DNA from: Globodera rostochiensis
Lineage: Eukaryota; Nematoda; Chromadorea; Rhabditida; Heteroderidae
Length of the DNA: 64,000 nucleotides
Direction: 5' to 3'
NCBI GenBank assembly: GCA_018350325.1
Contig: JAEVLN010000010.1
Location: forward strand, 2,542,001-2,606,000
The notes under the pieces are model-generated. The model searched no databases. It was not told the DNA's origin and worked only from the letters and a program-made list of their open reading frames with translations. Within the stretch, counting starts at the first letter, position 1; each line of letters starts with the position of its first letter. The translations under genes were made by a program, and so were the position numbers. This document shows, piece by piece, positions 49,356 to 59,676 of this stretch.

Positions 49356-51513
49356 ATGCCACAAATAATGAGTACTATCATATTTTCCTTGGCCATTATC
49401 ACGTTTTTGACAACGGCAAATTGTGCAGATGCAAAGGTTTTGCAAATACTTATTTAATTTATTAAATTTTGTTTTAAGAAAATTCTGAAGGACGGTGATC
49501 TAAATTTAGAGATTGATAATGAAGCAATCGATGAACCAAAAATGAATTCAACGAGACAAGTAATAAATATTTTTAATGGTTTAAACCTTAGCTTTAACAT
49601 TTTTATTTTAGATGATTCAACAGCTTTTCCAACAGCTTCAACAAATACAGCAAAAATTTTTGCTTTTACAAAAAAGTTTATCGCAAGGACATGTTCAAGC
49701 TGTTCAGCCAGCTGTTGATCAGAAGCTGAACACAAAGCAAACAAACAGCTCAGTTCCGGAAAGGAAAAGCAATGCAAATGTCAAAGCACATATTAAGGTT
49801 TTAATTTTTTGTTAAAAATAATAAATTTTATTGATTTAATTATAGCAATTACGTGACCGATTAGCAGCACCTGCCCGTATCAATGAACAAGTAATTTATA
49901 ACAAAAATTAACCTTTTTATTAACATTTTTAAATTTAAGTTTCGAAAATTGGCACGTGTCAAAGACCAGGTAAATAAATTAAATTAAAAACGATTTTGTT
50001 CAATATTAAAAAAATAAATTATTTAAGCCACAAACACATGTTCCTGCACCGTCGTTTGACAAAGTTAGCAAAAAACGTTCCATTAATGTGATTTTAAATA
50101 ATTAATTAAATTGATTTTTTTTTTTACATATAAACACTGCACCTAATATTACGATTTTGTCAAATAAAATAATTTTTATAGACAGTTAAAGAAGTTTCTC
50201 ATGTGCGACCAGTGGTATTATAAATTTTAAATTATTTATTTAATAGATTTCTTTTATAGCCAGTAGCAAAACCTATGCCGCTTATTCAACCGTCAAATCA
50301 AGTATGTAAATAATTATTTATGTTAAATTACTATAAAAATTTTAGAGTAAAAAAATTAAAATTAAAAATCAATGTATTATGTCTGACCCTGTATATAATA
50401 ATATTAAGTACAAATCAAAAATTAATTCAATTATTTTTATTTTATAGCCACAACAGTTGCCGTTAGCATTTGTACGTTTTAAAAATAAATGTTAAAGTTT
50501 TAATTATTTCCAAATATACATTTGTTAAAGACACATCAACCTTGGCTGGACCGAACCTATAATCAGGTCAATTGAAATTGTTTGTTCATTATGAAAATAT
50601 TTATATACTGGAAAAATATATAAATTCTTTTAAAGAATTCGTTATTTTTAACCATTTAATGGAGCTAATTAATATAATGTTTTAAATTTTAATACAAATT
50701 TTACATTATTTGTAGACACAACCAACTGCCCATATTGTTGACAAAGAAACTCCATTGAGCAACAATTCAAGTGCCGCTGTAAAGTGTCCAAAAGTTGAAT
50801 GGCATAAAATAATGGAAAGGGTTCGAAATTGTTTAAAATTAACAAAAATATTAATTGAATTAATAGAAAATTTAATTAGAATTAACTATTTAAATTTGGG
50901 AAAATTTGAAAATTGTTTTAAAATTATATTAATGATTAATTTTTACTTTTTAAATTATCTGACACATATTATTATTGATATAAATGAATATGGATTTTTT
51001 TCATAAAAAAAAAAACAATTCTCAAAGGCTATTAAATCGGACGACCCGAACACATCAATCAAGCAAATCCAAGCTGAGCTTTCGCGCACTGAACATGGAA
51101 TTTTTGTCGTCATGTGCTCATTGTCCAATCAGCGTGAACAGTTTACCAAAAATTTAAAGTTGAAAGGTTAGTCTTCCGATTAGCAGTAACAGAGGGGTGA
51201 TTAGAGTATTTTTAAGATTTCTTTCTTATTGATTTTGATCGGAAATTATAAGAAAAACATGGAAGTTTTGGTTAGCTGATCATAAAGAAAACATTTTATG
51301 GGAATAAGAAAACTCAAGTTCACTTTCTCGATCTGTCTAAGCTTGACGCTGTATCATATTTATATATTCATTGTGAATCAAAAAAAAAATTAAATTATTT
51401 ATTTTGTGTCTAATTTAGGTGACGACTTTTGCCAACTGATCAAAGACAATGTTTGGTGTCATGCCGCTGGCCTTAGCCTGAAGAACAGTGCATCCATTCA
51501 AATTGGACGCTAA
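49356..51513 (+). CDS. Secreted four-cysteine-domain protein with micro-exon array, 309 aa
   Basis: Thirteen exons. Exon 1 (49356-49436) follows a TTACAG acceptor and encodes the signal peptide MPQIMSTIIFSLAIITFLTT. Exon 2 is 49479-49559. Exon 3 (49612-49797) encodes a Gln-rich heptad-like helix (MIQQLFQQLQQIQQKFLLLQ). Exons 4-10 are micro-exons of 45, 30, 36, 30, 42, 24 and 36 nt (49846-49890, 49940-49969, 50028-50063, 50182-50211, 50260-50301, 50448-50471, 50531-50566), all starting and ending in phase 0. They encode Pro/Gln-rich peptides such as PQTHVPAPSFDK and THQPWLDRTYNQ. Exons 11-13 (50716-50820, 51028-51166, 51419-51513) encode the four-cysteine domain: CPKVEWHKIMER, DDPNTSIKQIQAELSR, GIFVVMCSLSNQREQ and FCQLIKDNVWC. 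The paralogue at 47198 lacks the micro-exon block. Every micro-exon can be skipped without frameshift, so a family of variant secreted proteins is possible. Confidence 0.82.
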
Positions 51514-51638
51514 AATTAAAAGAAATCACAGTTCTTATCCAATCAATTCTCTGTTTTACATTATTACCCAATGCCTTTAAATTGCATTTTTTAAGAATAA
51601 AAAATGAAGAAATTATTTTTTTTATAAAAGCTAAATTA

Positions 51639-51776
51639 CCGTATTTCCTAAAATAAAGCCCCCCCCCCTAAATTAGAGCCCCCCCCCCCCCCTAAAATAG
51701 AGCCCCTCCTTTTTTGGGGGGGGGGGGGGGGGGTTGAACAATAAAGCCCACGGAGGCGCTATTTTAGGAAATACGA
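51639..51776. mobile_element. Small inverted-repeat element with poly-C/poly-G core
   Basis: Ends are CGTATTTCCTAAAATA and TATTTTAGGAAATACG, a perfect 16-bp inverted repeat. The core has AAATAGAGCCCC-like direct repeats and long C then G runs that could form a hairpin. No ORF. It lies about 125 bp after the micro-exon gene. Confidence 0.6.
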
Positions 51777-51904
51777 AGGACAAATTAAATACATAAATCT
51801 TTAAATAATGACAAAAAAAAAACAAATAATTTTAAATAGGAATTGATTATTTTCAAAAAATTTTTCTGCCAGCACTTCCTCCAATTTTCCACTTTTTGAG
51901 GTCA

Positions 51905-54432
51905 TCAGTGTACAACTTCCATCGTAACCGAATTGAGACCATCTACGTCAGTCTCTGACGTTTTTGGCATTGGCACCGTCACTTCAGCCAACTTGAAGTA
52001 AACGGAAGATCCAAGGCCGTAAACCTTGATTAAAGGATTGCCCATTTAAAATTAATTAAAAAATTTATTTTTGGGTGCATGGCAAAATGTTTTTTATTTG
52101 ATTATGAATAAAAATTCTTTTGCCTCGCATAATTATATTTTTTTAATTTGATAATGTCGCCATTAAAAATCATTTTTACATTATGAATACTTTCGGCACC
52201 TTAACGAGCTCTCCAACATTAGCTTCTTGTAGAAGCGCCGAATTCATCTTGTCAAAAACCTAAACGATAATATAAATTTTAAATTATTACTTAATTTGTT
52301 AAACTATTTAAAACAATATTACTCAAGTTTCTAAAAACCCAAAATTTGAGTTTTAGCAATAATTGATCAGTGGGATGATCCCCTCCCCACTCTGGCGGTT
52401 GTGATGAATGATCGCCCACATTTCCCCCGCGTAACATCCCAGGGGTTTTTCATCACATTTGTTGTTCGCCCAATGTTCGTCACTCTCCCGTTACACCCAA
52501 TTCAGGGCTAATTATTAATGTATCCCGCCCAAAACCGCAACATTTCCCCTCAAAAGTGCCATCCATCCAACCCGTTTTACTATCAAAATTCCCCCCCCCT
52601 TTTTTCGAACATTTATTCACTATAAACTCCTCCGCCCCCACGACCAAACTCATTGTCCTGTGATGTGATTCTGACCCTCGGGCATTTCTTTATGCCCTCG
52701 AGCTGACCTCCTTTCTCACCCGAACCAAAATTGGCACTCACTTTGATCTCACTGATCAACTCCCTCCCGGTTTCCCCCTTGTGATCGGACCCCCGCATTT
52801 CCTTTGATTTAGCCTTCCCGTAAACATTTTGTCTAAATTTGTGTGTCTTATTTGCCCTTTGCCCCGTGCCCGCCGCCCCCGTTTCCCGACGTCCTCCCCT
52901 CACAATCTTTTGTTTGTGAACCTTGTTGAAATATATTGTTTACTCAACTCTAACGGTATTAATATTGTTTTATTTTGTTCAATTGAGAAAAGTTATTAAA
53001 CTCCAAACTTTGTAATGGATCAGTTAGGTTGACTCACAACAAATAATAAATTGTAAAAAGCCATGTGATGAAAGCAATTCTTTTTTGTTTTAGTTTCAAC
53101 TGTTAGATTTTTGAAAATTTTGAATTATCGGAATCTCAACAAATTAAACCAACCGATGCGGCGTTGTTGCCAACATTGAAATTGGCCATGATGTAGCTCA
53201 AAATTGCTCCCTTGCTGGATCCCTTTTGGCTATTCAGCGAAGTAATTGCCTCCTTGATCATCTTAAATTTAAAAATGTTTAATTTTTTTTAAATTTAAAT
53301 TAGAGTTTTTTTTTGAGCAACAAAATCACTTCAATATATGGTGGAAAGCTTGCGAATGTCAGCTTTTGCTCCACCACTGTCACAGACTTAGGCCACGTCG
53401 CATTTGTCTTCATTGGAACTTTTGTCGTAGAAGTTTCCAAGTCGGCCCTTTTCTTCGTAGCCTTAAATTATTTTATTCACAATTAATCTATTTTTGCTAA
53501 TACCGTAGTCAAATTTCTTTTACACTTTTGTACTCTTTTTAGCCAATACCGTAGATGCGTTAAACTCGTCCATTGTCACATTGGCCAATGTCGAGTTGAC
53601 CGCCTCCGATGTATCATTGACCGATACAGTAGTCAAATTGACCGTCTCCGAAGTCTCATTGATCGATGATGCTGTAGTCGCATTGACCGATACTGTAGTC
53701 GAATTGATTGCCTCCGAAGTCTCATTTACCGATGATGCCGTAGTCGCATTGGATACCGTAGTCGAATTGACCGCCTCCGAAATCTCATTGACCGATGATG
53801 TTGTAGTCGCAATGGGTACCGTAGTCGAATTGACTGCCTTCGAAGTCTCATTGACCGATGATGCTGTAGTCGCATTGACCGATACTGTAGTCGAATTGAC
53901 CGCCTCGATAGTATCATTGACCGATGATGCCGTAGTCGCATTAACCGATACTGTAGTCATGACCGACTCCGTAGTCTCAACCGTAGTCGAATTGATCGAT
54001 GATGCCGTAGTTGAAGGGACCGTTTCCGTAGTCTCATTGACGAAAGCCGTTGTTAAGTTTACAGCTTCCGTAGTCTCATTGACCGATACCGTAATCGAAT
54101 AGACCGCCTTCGTGGTCTCTTTGGTCAATACTATAGTTGAGTTGACACCTTCCACAGTCTCATTGGCTGATACCGTAGACGTGTAAATTTTCTGTACCGT
54201 AGTCAGGTTTATCACATCCGCGGTCTTGGTGGCCGAAGATTCGACAGTAACCGTGCTGCTCGTTTCCTTATGTTGCGCTACCGTAGTTTCTGTCATATTG
54301 CCAGCATCCCCGGCTCCTTTGGTCTCGCCTATATTTGAATGTGTAAAATCGATTGAAAATGACATTAAACATACCGTACCCAAGGTTGGCATACAATACG
54401 ATCAAAATAATAATGAAAATAGTTAATTTCAT
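51905..54432 (-). CDS. Secreted mucin-like repeat protein fused to a linker-histone H1 domain, 429 aa
   Basis: Six minus-strand exons splice in frame: 54432-54375, 54328-53526, 53461-53330, 53261-53154, 52259-52191, 52024-51905. Residues 1-20 (MKLTIFIIILIVLYANLGYG) are a signal peptide. Residues ~21-280 are repeats built on SVNETSEAVNSTTVS-like units, with about 25 N-x-S/T sequons and very high Thr/Ser/Val, as in mucin-like glycoproteins. A Lys-rich linker (AKKSTKATKKRAD) leads to residues ~322-405, a linker-histone globular domain: FPPYIEMIKEAITSL, NSQKGSSKGAILSYIMANF, NVGNNAAS, MNSALLQEANVGELVKV and GLGSSVYFKLAE. These align with the family's HPPYxxMI, KGSSxxAI, GELV and GxGxxxxFK positions. 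The usual Lys/Ala/Pro-rich H1 tail is absent. Intron 4 (about 900 bp) includes a GC-rich island. A nuclear protein with a signal peptide is contradictory, so either the domain is repurposed or two genes abut. Confidence 0.78.
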
Positions 54433-54484
54433 TAGGACAATAAATTGCCTAAATAACAAATAACATTAAATTTGAGTCTAAATA

Positions 54485-54615
54485 ATTTGCATTTCGAGGG
54501 TCTAAAATACCGAGATTTTGAATTTTCGGGTTTTCTTAGTGATAAAGAATCAATCTGTAAATTTTTTCGAGATTTGGGATCGAGATCTCAATTGGTCCTC
54601 AAGTCTGGGCTCTAC
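54485..54615. repeat. Copy of the TCGAGA/CTCAAGTC(T/C)GGGCTCT dispersed repeat
   Basis: ACCGAGATTTTG, TTTCGAGATTTGGGATCGAG and CCTCAAGTCTGGGCTCTAC match the words in the intronic repeat at 44515-44665. It lies just upstream of the mucin/H1 gene start. Confidence 0.5.
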
Positions 54616-55270
54616 TTGAAAGGACGGACGTGTCGTTTTAACATCTGATAAATAAATTCCCTTATTCAAAATGATTTTTTTTTGAATTGCGATTAAAACA
54701 AACTTTTTTATTAAAAGTCATCGATTAACGAATGGACTGGAAAAATAAAATGGCTGACTGAAATAAAAACTCGTTGGTCAGGCAAAAAGCTGCCTGCAAA
54801 ATGATTCATCAGATTCATTGGCGATAAAATCTAACGAAACTCTTTGTGTGCGTAAACTTTGATGTCATCATTGGTTAAAGGTTTTATCGAATAATTCAGG
54901 CAATAAAGCTAAACAATAAATTAAAGGAAAACAATTAACGGAAACCAAATCTTTTTTCAAATCAGGGCTCGTATTCGTCCTTGAATGGCAAGGACAGTCC
55001 TCGAAAATGGATCCTCGATCTTAAAAATTGAAAATGTCCTTATTTCAAGATTGTCCTTGAAAATGAGGGTTTGGCGTGAGTGTTGAATATATTTGGGATT
55101 TTATCATGTTTTGGCATTGTGAATATTCAAAATTTCAATAGAAAAAGGCCTTTTTATCAAAAATGCGCCCTCTCAAAACATTGGATCTCTTGTTCATTTT
55201 TACGTTAATTTTGGAGAAAATTTCTATTTTGGGGTTTTGCTTAAAAAAACTCTAATTACAAAGTTTTCAG
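54616..55270. promoter_or_regulatory. Divergent intergenic region upstream of two secreted genes
   Basis: This stretch separates the mucin/H1 gene (-) from the Cys-rich secreted gene (+) and so must hold both promoters. A repeat rich in GTCCTTGAAAATG-like words spans 54970-55070. I cannot point to a specific control site. Confidence 0.4.
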
Positions 55271-56473
55271 ATGCTTTTTGTGAATACATTGCTAATTTGC
55301 TGTTTCCTCATCCTTTACGAGGCTGATGCAACATATAATGCAGAATCGGCAAAACGTCAGGTATTTAAGCTTAGCATTTAATTTTAAAAAATAATAAAAA
55401 TTTAAAAAAATTTAAAAAAATTAAACAAAAATTTCTTCCCAAATTTAGTGCAGCTGTGCCGAACAAACGGAATGTTTTGTGGCGATAAAAGATGAAACGG
55501 AAAAATGCTTTGATGGGGCATACGGAACGGTGTATGATGAATTAAAAAAGGTAAAAAAATTAATTTGCATTTTATTGGGTTTTATTAAAATTTTGAGCAT
55601 GCTTTTAGTATGGGAACCCAAACAAAATGAAGCCGTGCTTTGACAAATTCACAAATTTTGTCAAAAAATGGATAAACTGTGTGAATGAAAACCTGATAAA
55701 AGATAAAAGGTAAAATAGGAAATTATGTTTTTTTATTAATTTATTTATTTTAAGCTGTTTGCCACATAAAAAGGATGTAAAAATTCCATCAAAAGATTTT
55801 TTGACTATCTATGTGAATGAACTGCGCGAGAATGTTGATAAACGGATGAATTATCTTTTTGGTATGGTCTATTTTATACACAATATTTTTAAATTCAAAA
55901 AAATTGCTAAAAACAAATATATGTAAATCATTTAATTAATATAAAATATTTAAATCATTTGAAAACTTTAATAAAATCGTTTATAAACAAATAGATTAAA
56001 TTTCAAAGTCTCGGTCGAGGAAGTTGCGAGATCTTAAATTGCAACGCATAATTACGCAATTAACATAGGTCTTAGCAAACATCCGCTTGTGAAATTGGAC
56101 GAAAAATGGCACAATTCTGCGACGCACTGCTTGTTTGACAAAGTTCCAAAGCTGAGCTGTTTTAACAATGTTAAGTAAATAAATATATTTTTATTGTTTT
56201 TATATTATTTTTTGTTGAGTTGTGTACCCAAAGGCGCTGAAACGGAAATTCAAAAAGCCATCACAAACTGCTTCAAAGAGGTGAATGTGGTTGAAGTTCA
56301 ACAAACGCGCTGTAAATGCATGAAAGACAATTGTGAAAGGTAAAAGATTTGTTTAAAGCCTAAAATGTTTTATTTTAATATATATTTTTATATCGTTAAT
56401 TTATTTTATTTTCAGCGACGGTCTTAACAGTGTCTGTGAGAAGCTCGAACACATAACGTTGCCAGAATTGTGA
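55271..56473 (+). CDS. Orphan Cys-rich secreted protein, 227 aa
   Basis: A TTTTCAG acceptor directly precedes the ATG. Seven exons splice in frame: 55271-55360, 55449-55550, 55609-55709, 55755-55861, 56069-56174, 56220-56339, 56416-56473. MLFVNTLLICCFLILYEADA is a signal peptide. The mature protein carries about 14 cysteines spread along its length: CSCAEQTEC, EKCFDG, KPCFDKF, WINCVNE, SCLPHKK, THCLFDK, LSCFNNVNC, TNCFKE, RCKCMKDNC and SVCEKL. That pattern resembles extracellular all-helical disulfide-rich nematode proteins, but I cannot name the family. A decayed copy of exons 3-4 lies just downstream at 56786. Confidence 0.8.
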
Positions 56474-56785
56474 TTTTAAAGTTCGGCGTTGGCAAAAGTT
56501 TTGCTTTTCAAAATTGTTAAATGGAAGACAACAATTTAGAAAATAATTGTTTGGTTATTATTTTGTTGAGAGATTTGTAACCAAAATTTTTAAATACGGT
56601 AATTAAAGTTTTTGGGAATGGGAAGAAAATCTAAAATAAAAATTTGGAAATCATAGGGTCACCCCTATAATTTGACAAACCCCGGTTTCGGTTTTTGCTA
56701 ACCGGGCATTGACCCTAAAATCGAAACCGAAAACCGGAGGTCGCAAAAGCGGCCTGACCGAAAACCGGGACCGCCTAAAAAATTT

Positions 56786-57105
56786 TATTGGTTTTTATTA
56801 AAATTTTGAGCATGCTTTTAGTATGGGAACCCAAACAAAATGAAGCCGTGCTTTGACAAATTCACAAATTTTGTCAAAAAATGGATAAACTGTGTGAATG
56901 AAAACCTGATAAAAGATAAAAGGTAAAATAGGAAATTGTTTTTTTATTAATTTATTTATTTTAAGCTGTTTGCCACATAAAAAGGATGTAAAAATTCCAT
57001 CAAAAGATTTTTTGACTATCTATGTGAATGGAGTATGTTGATAAACGGATGAATTATCTTTTTGGTATAGTCTATTTTATACACAATATTTTTAAATTCA
57101 AAAAA
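56786..57105 (+). pseudogene. Duplicated exons 3-4 of the upstream Cys-rich gene, broken
   Basis: Copies 55592-55900 almost base for base, including the TTTAG acceptor, the exon beginning TATGGGAACCCAAAC and the following intron. In the second copied exon about ten bases are missing (GTGAATGGAGTATGTTGAT in place of GTGAATGAACTGCGCGAGAATGT), which brings a TGA into frame. Neither a signal peptide exon nor exons 5-7 accompany it, so it cannot encode the protein. Confidence 0.85.
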
Positions 57106-57412
57106 AATTTAATTAATTAAAAATAAGATACAAAATATTCAAATTATTTGCTTTTGTTTTAAATGTTTAAAAAATACAATTTAAAATTTAAAAAAAAATC
57201 GATGTTTATGTGGTTGATGGCATATTTCTTTATAAATTTTTGTATCTCCTTTTCACGTGAAAACAAGGTAACATTTTGCGGTGAATTTGATCAATATGAG
57301 TTAAATTTTTGCCTAATATTAAAGCAAAAAAAAAGAATAAATGCGCAATTCTTTCTTATTAATTTTTTTATATAAACAATATTTAAATAAAATTTGAGAA
57401 AAACAACTGAAA

Positions 57413-59444
57413 ATGTTATTCAAAATGCACAAAACTGCAATATTAATTATTTTTTTAATAAATTTTTGCAATGCAATGCAAACTTCGCACAGTTTGAAAA
57501 CTTCAATAAATTTAACAAATAAAATAAATAGTCCGTCAACATCCGGTTTGTGGCTATTTATTATGGAAGCTTGAGAGTCTCGAGTCCCGAAACGAACTTC
57601 GGGTTTATTCTCGGGGTTCTAATCTTGAAAACCGAGACTTTTTACACCCCTAAAGATGTCGTTTTGGACTAAATTTAGAATCTAACGTGAAGAAGATTTA
57701 AAATTTTTAAAGACATTTTGCAATTTTTAAATATCATTCATTACATTTTTTAATCACTATTATTAAAATTAATTTTATATATTAAGAATGATTTAAAAAG
57801 CTTCTTTCTATTAAAAACCATTTAGGAATGGCTGAAAATGTTGTCATCCCATCAGGATCAGTAAAAATCAGACAAGGCTCAAAATTTTGTAATTTAAAAC
57901 AAAAATTTTTAATAAAATTCAAACTTTTTTAGGTGATATGAAATTTTCAAGAAAATTGCAACGTTTTCTTCCAATAATGGCGTCCAGTGACGGAAGCACA
58001 AACAAAATTCCTAGTGGAGCAATACCAAATCGATTTAGCTATGAAAATCAATTAAAAATTATGCTGGAAAATCAAAAGAATTATAAACGCATCAATGCAA
58101 AAATATCGTTTACAATTTACAGAAAAAAGCAAATAAACTTTGTAAAATGTTATAATTTTATAATAAACAAATTTATAAAAATTCCCTATTAATAATTTCT
58201 ACATTCAATTTTTAAATAAAATTTTTAATGTGACATATTTTCAGCAATTTATTTTTTAATGGTTAAAAATATTGCTATTTTGTATCATTTTAAATTAATA
58301 AAAATTATAACTAAACTTTATCACGCAAAAATTGTTAAAAATTAAGCCAGACGATATTTATTCATTTTTTGCATTACGCGCAGCAATAAAGAAAATCAAA
58401 ACATTAAAAAGTAAGAATCAAAATGAAGCGGAATATGTTCTTCAAATTGTGACAGCAATGAGAGATTCGATTAAAGAGATAAATTCTTATGCGAATAAAA
58501 CGGTAATTAATAACATTTAAATTTATTTAATTTTTTTTTAATATTGTAAAAAGAGATTATGCTTTTTGTTGGCTTCAAGCCGGGCACAACTGTTTTGCGA
58601 CTGTTTGTCCATGCCTTGGGGGCTTTTTATTAAATATTATTCATTTTTTGATGGGTAATTTAATAACTTTTAAAGGCATCAACTGCCATAGTGAATGAAC
58701 AGCTGCGTTTCATCGGACTGGTTCTTGGCCACCTGCTTTTTCGCGAAAATCCAATTTTTAATGTGGCAAACAATGAATTTTCATTTACTGCCAGAATTGA
58801 GCCGGACATCGATGCCGTCAACCTCAGCGCCTGCGGCATGTTGGTCATCCAGTTTGATGAAGAACTTAAGGCACAGTTGAATGGGGAAAATTTGGTAAAC
58901 AGCGAAATATTTCAAAATGAGAATGATGACTCATTTTGTGAATTTTTCGAAAATTTGAATAAAAAAGTTGCGCGAGGACAGCTTGAACCTGGCGAGTCGG
59001 AAAAATGGGTCGAACTCAACCAAAAAGAGCTTCTGTTTGCTAAGTATGGTCCCGAAATTCCATACTACACTTCATTTATGCGGGCTTTCATTGTGTTTGG
59101 CAAAGAAGCACCAAAACTAATTCTTCTGTTCAGGGCAAGAAATATTTCAGTTTTATTAATCTATAAAATGTTTATTTAACGATAGCAAAAATTCAAAAAA
59201 AAAATTGGAAAATTTTTTAGTATGCACCTATTCTCTGTCTTAATATTAAAAATAAAATTAATATTAAAACCTTTTTATTAAAATAATTCAGGCTTTGTTA
59301 AGCGGGTGCGTTGACGAAACTCAATTAGATGAATATTTAAACGCTTATTTTAAATCAAAAAGAACAAAATTGGCGACAAATTGCGAACAATGCCAAATTC
59401 TTGAACAACAATTGATAAGCATATCAAAGCGTTATGGACTATAA
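57413..59444 (+). CDS. Orphan secreted protein, 390 aa
   Basis: Six exons splice in frame: 57413-57545, 57826-57888, 57933-58141, 58347-58502, 58676-59134, 59292-59444. MLFKMHKTAILIIFLINFCNA is a signal peptide. The middle has short basic segments (MKFSRKLQRFLPIM, KIKTLKSKNQNEAEY). The large fifth exon encodes a compact, better conserved-looking segment: VNEQLRFIGLVLGHLLFREN, ARIEPDIDAVNLSACGMLVI, CEFFENLNKKVARGQ and GPEIPYYTSFMRAFIVFGK. The last exon ends with CEQCQILEQQLISISKRYGL. The final intron uses a GC donor in perfect context (AGG|GCAAGA). I do not recognise a family. It completes a run of secreted genes from 47 kb. Confidence 0.72.
57565..57650. repeat. TCTCGAG/CGAGAC-rich dispersed repeat in intron 1
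   Basis: AGCTTGAGAGTCTCGAGTCC and GAAAACCGAGACTTTTTACA resemble the block at 6630-6736. It lies in the first intron of the 390-aa secreted gene. Confidence 0.45.
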
Positions 59445-59676
59445 TTGTTTTTTGACCTAACCATTTAGTTGAATTTTACAATAATTATTATTAGCGATAT
59501 AATGTTTTATTTAAATAAAGTAGAATGCTGTGCAAATACTTACACAATTTACTATTTTTAATTTTCATTAATATTTTTAATTTTATACAAAAAAAAGTTG
59601 AGAAATTTTATTTTTATAATAAACGCAAAAGTGTTAATCAAAATATAAACAATCTGATCACTTATCAGAATGGCGA

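Noticed and set aside
49356..49362. ATGCCA (dorsal-gland DOG-box word) at the start of the micro-exon gene
   Set aside because: It overlaps the coding start, and a six-base word recurs by chance at this density; I saw no upstream clustering.
53581..54102. 173-aa plus-strand ORF rich in Val, Thr and Asp
   Set aside because: It is the antisense of the mucin-like repeat on the minus strand, which has a signal peptide, consistent splice sites and a downstream domain.
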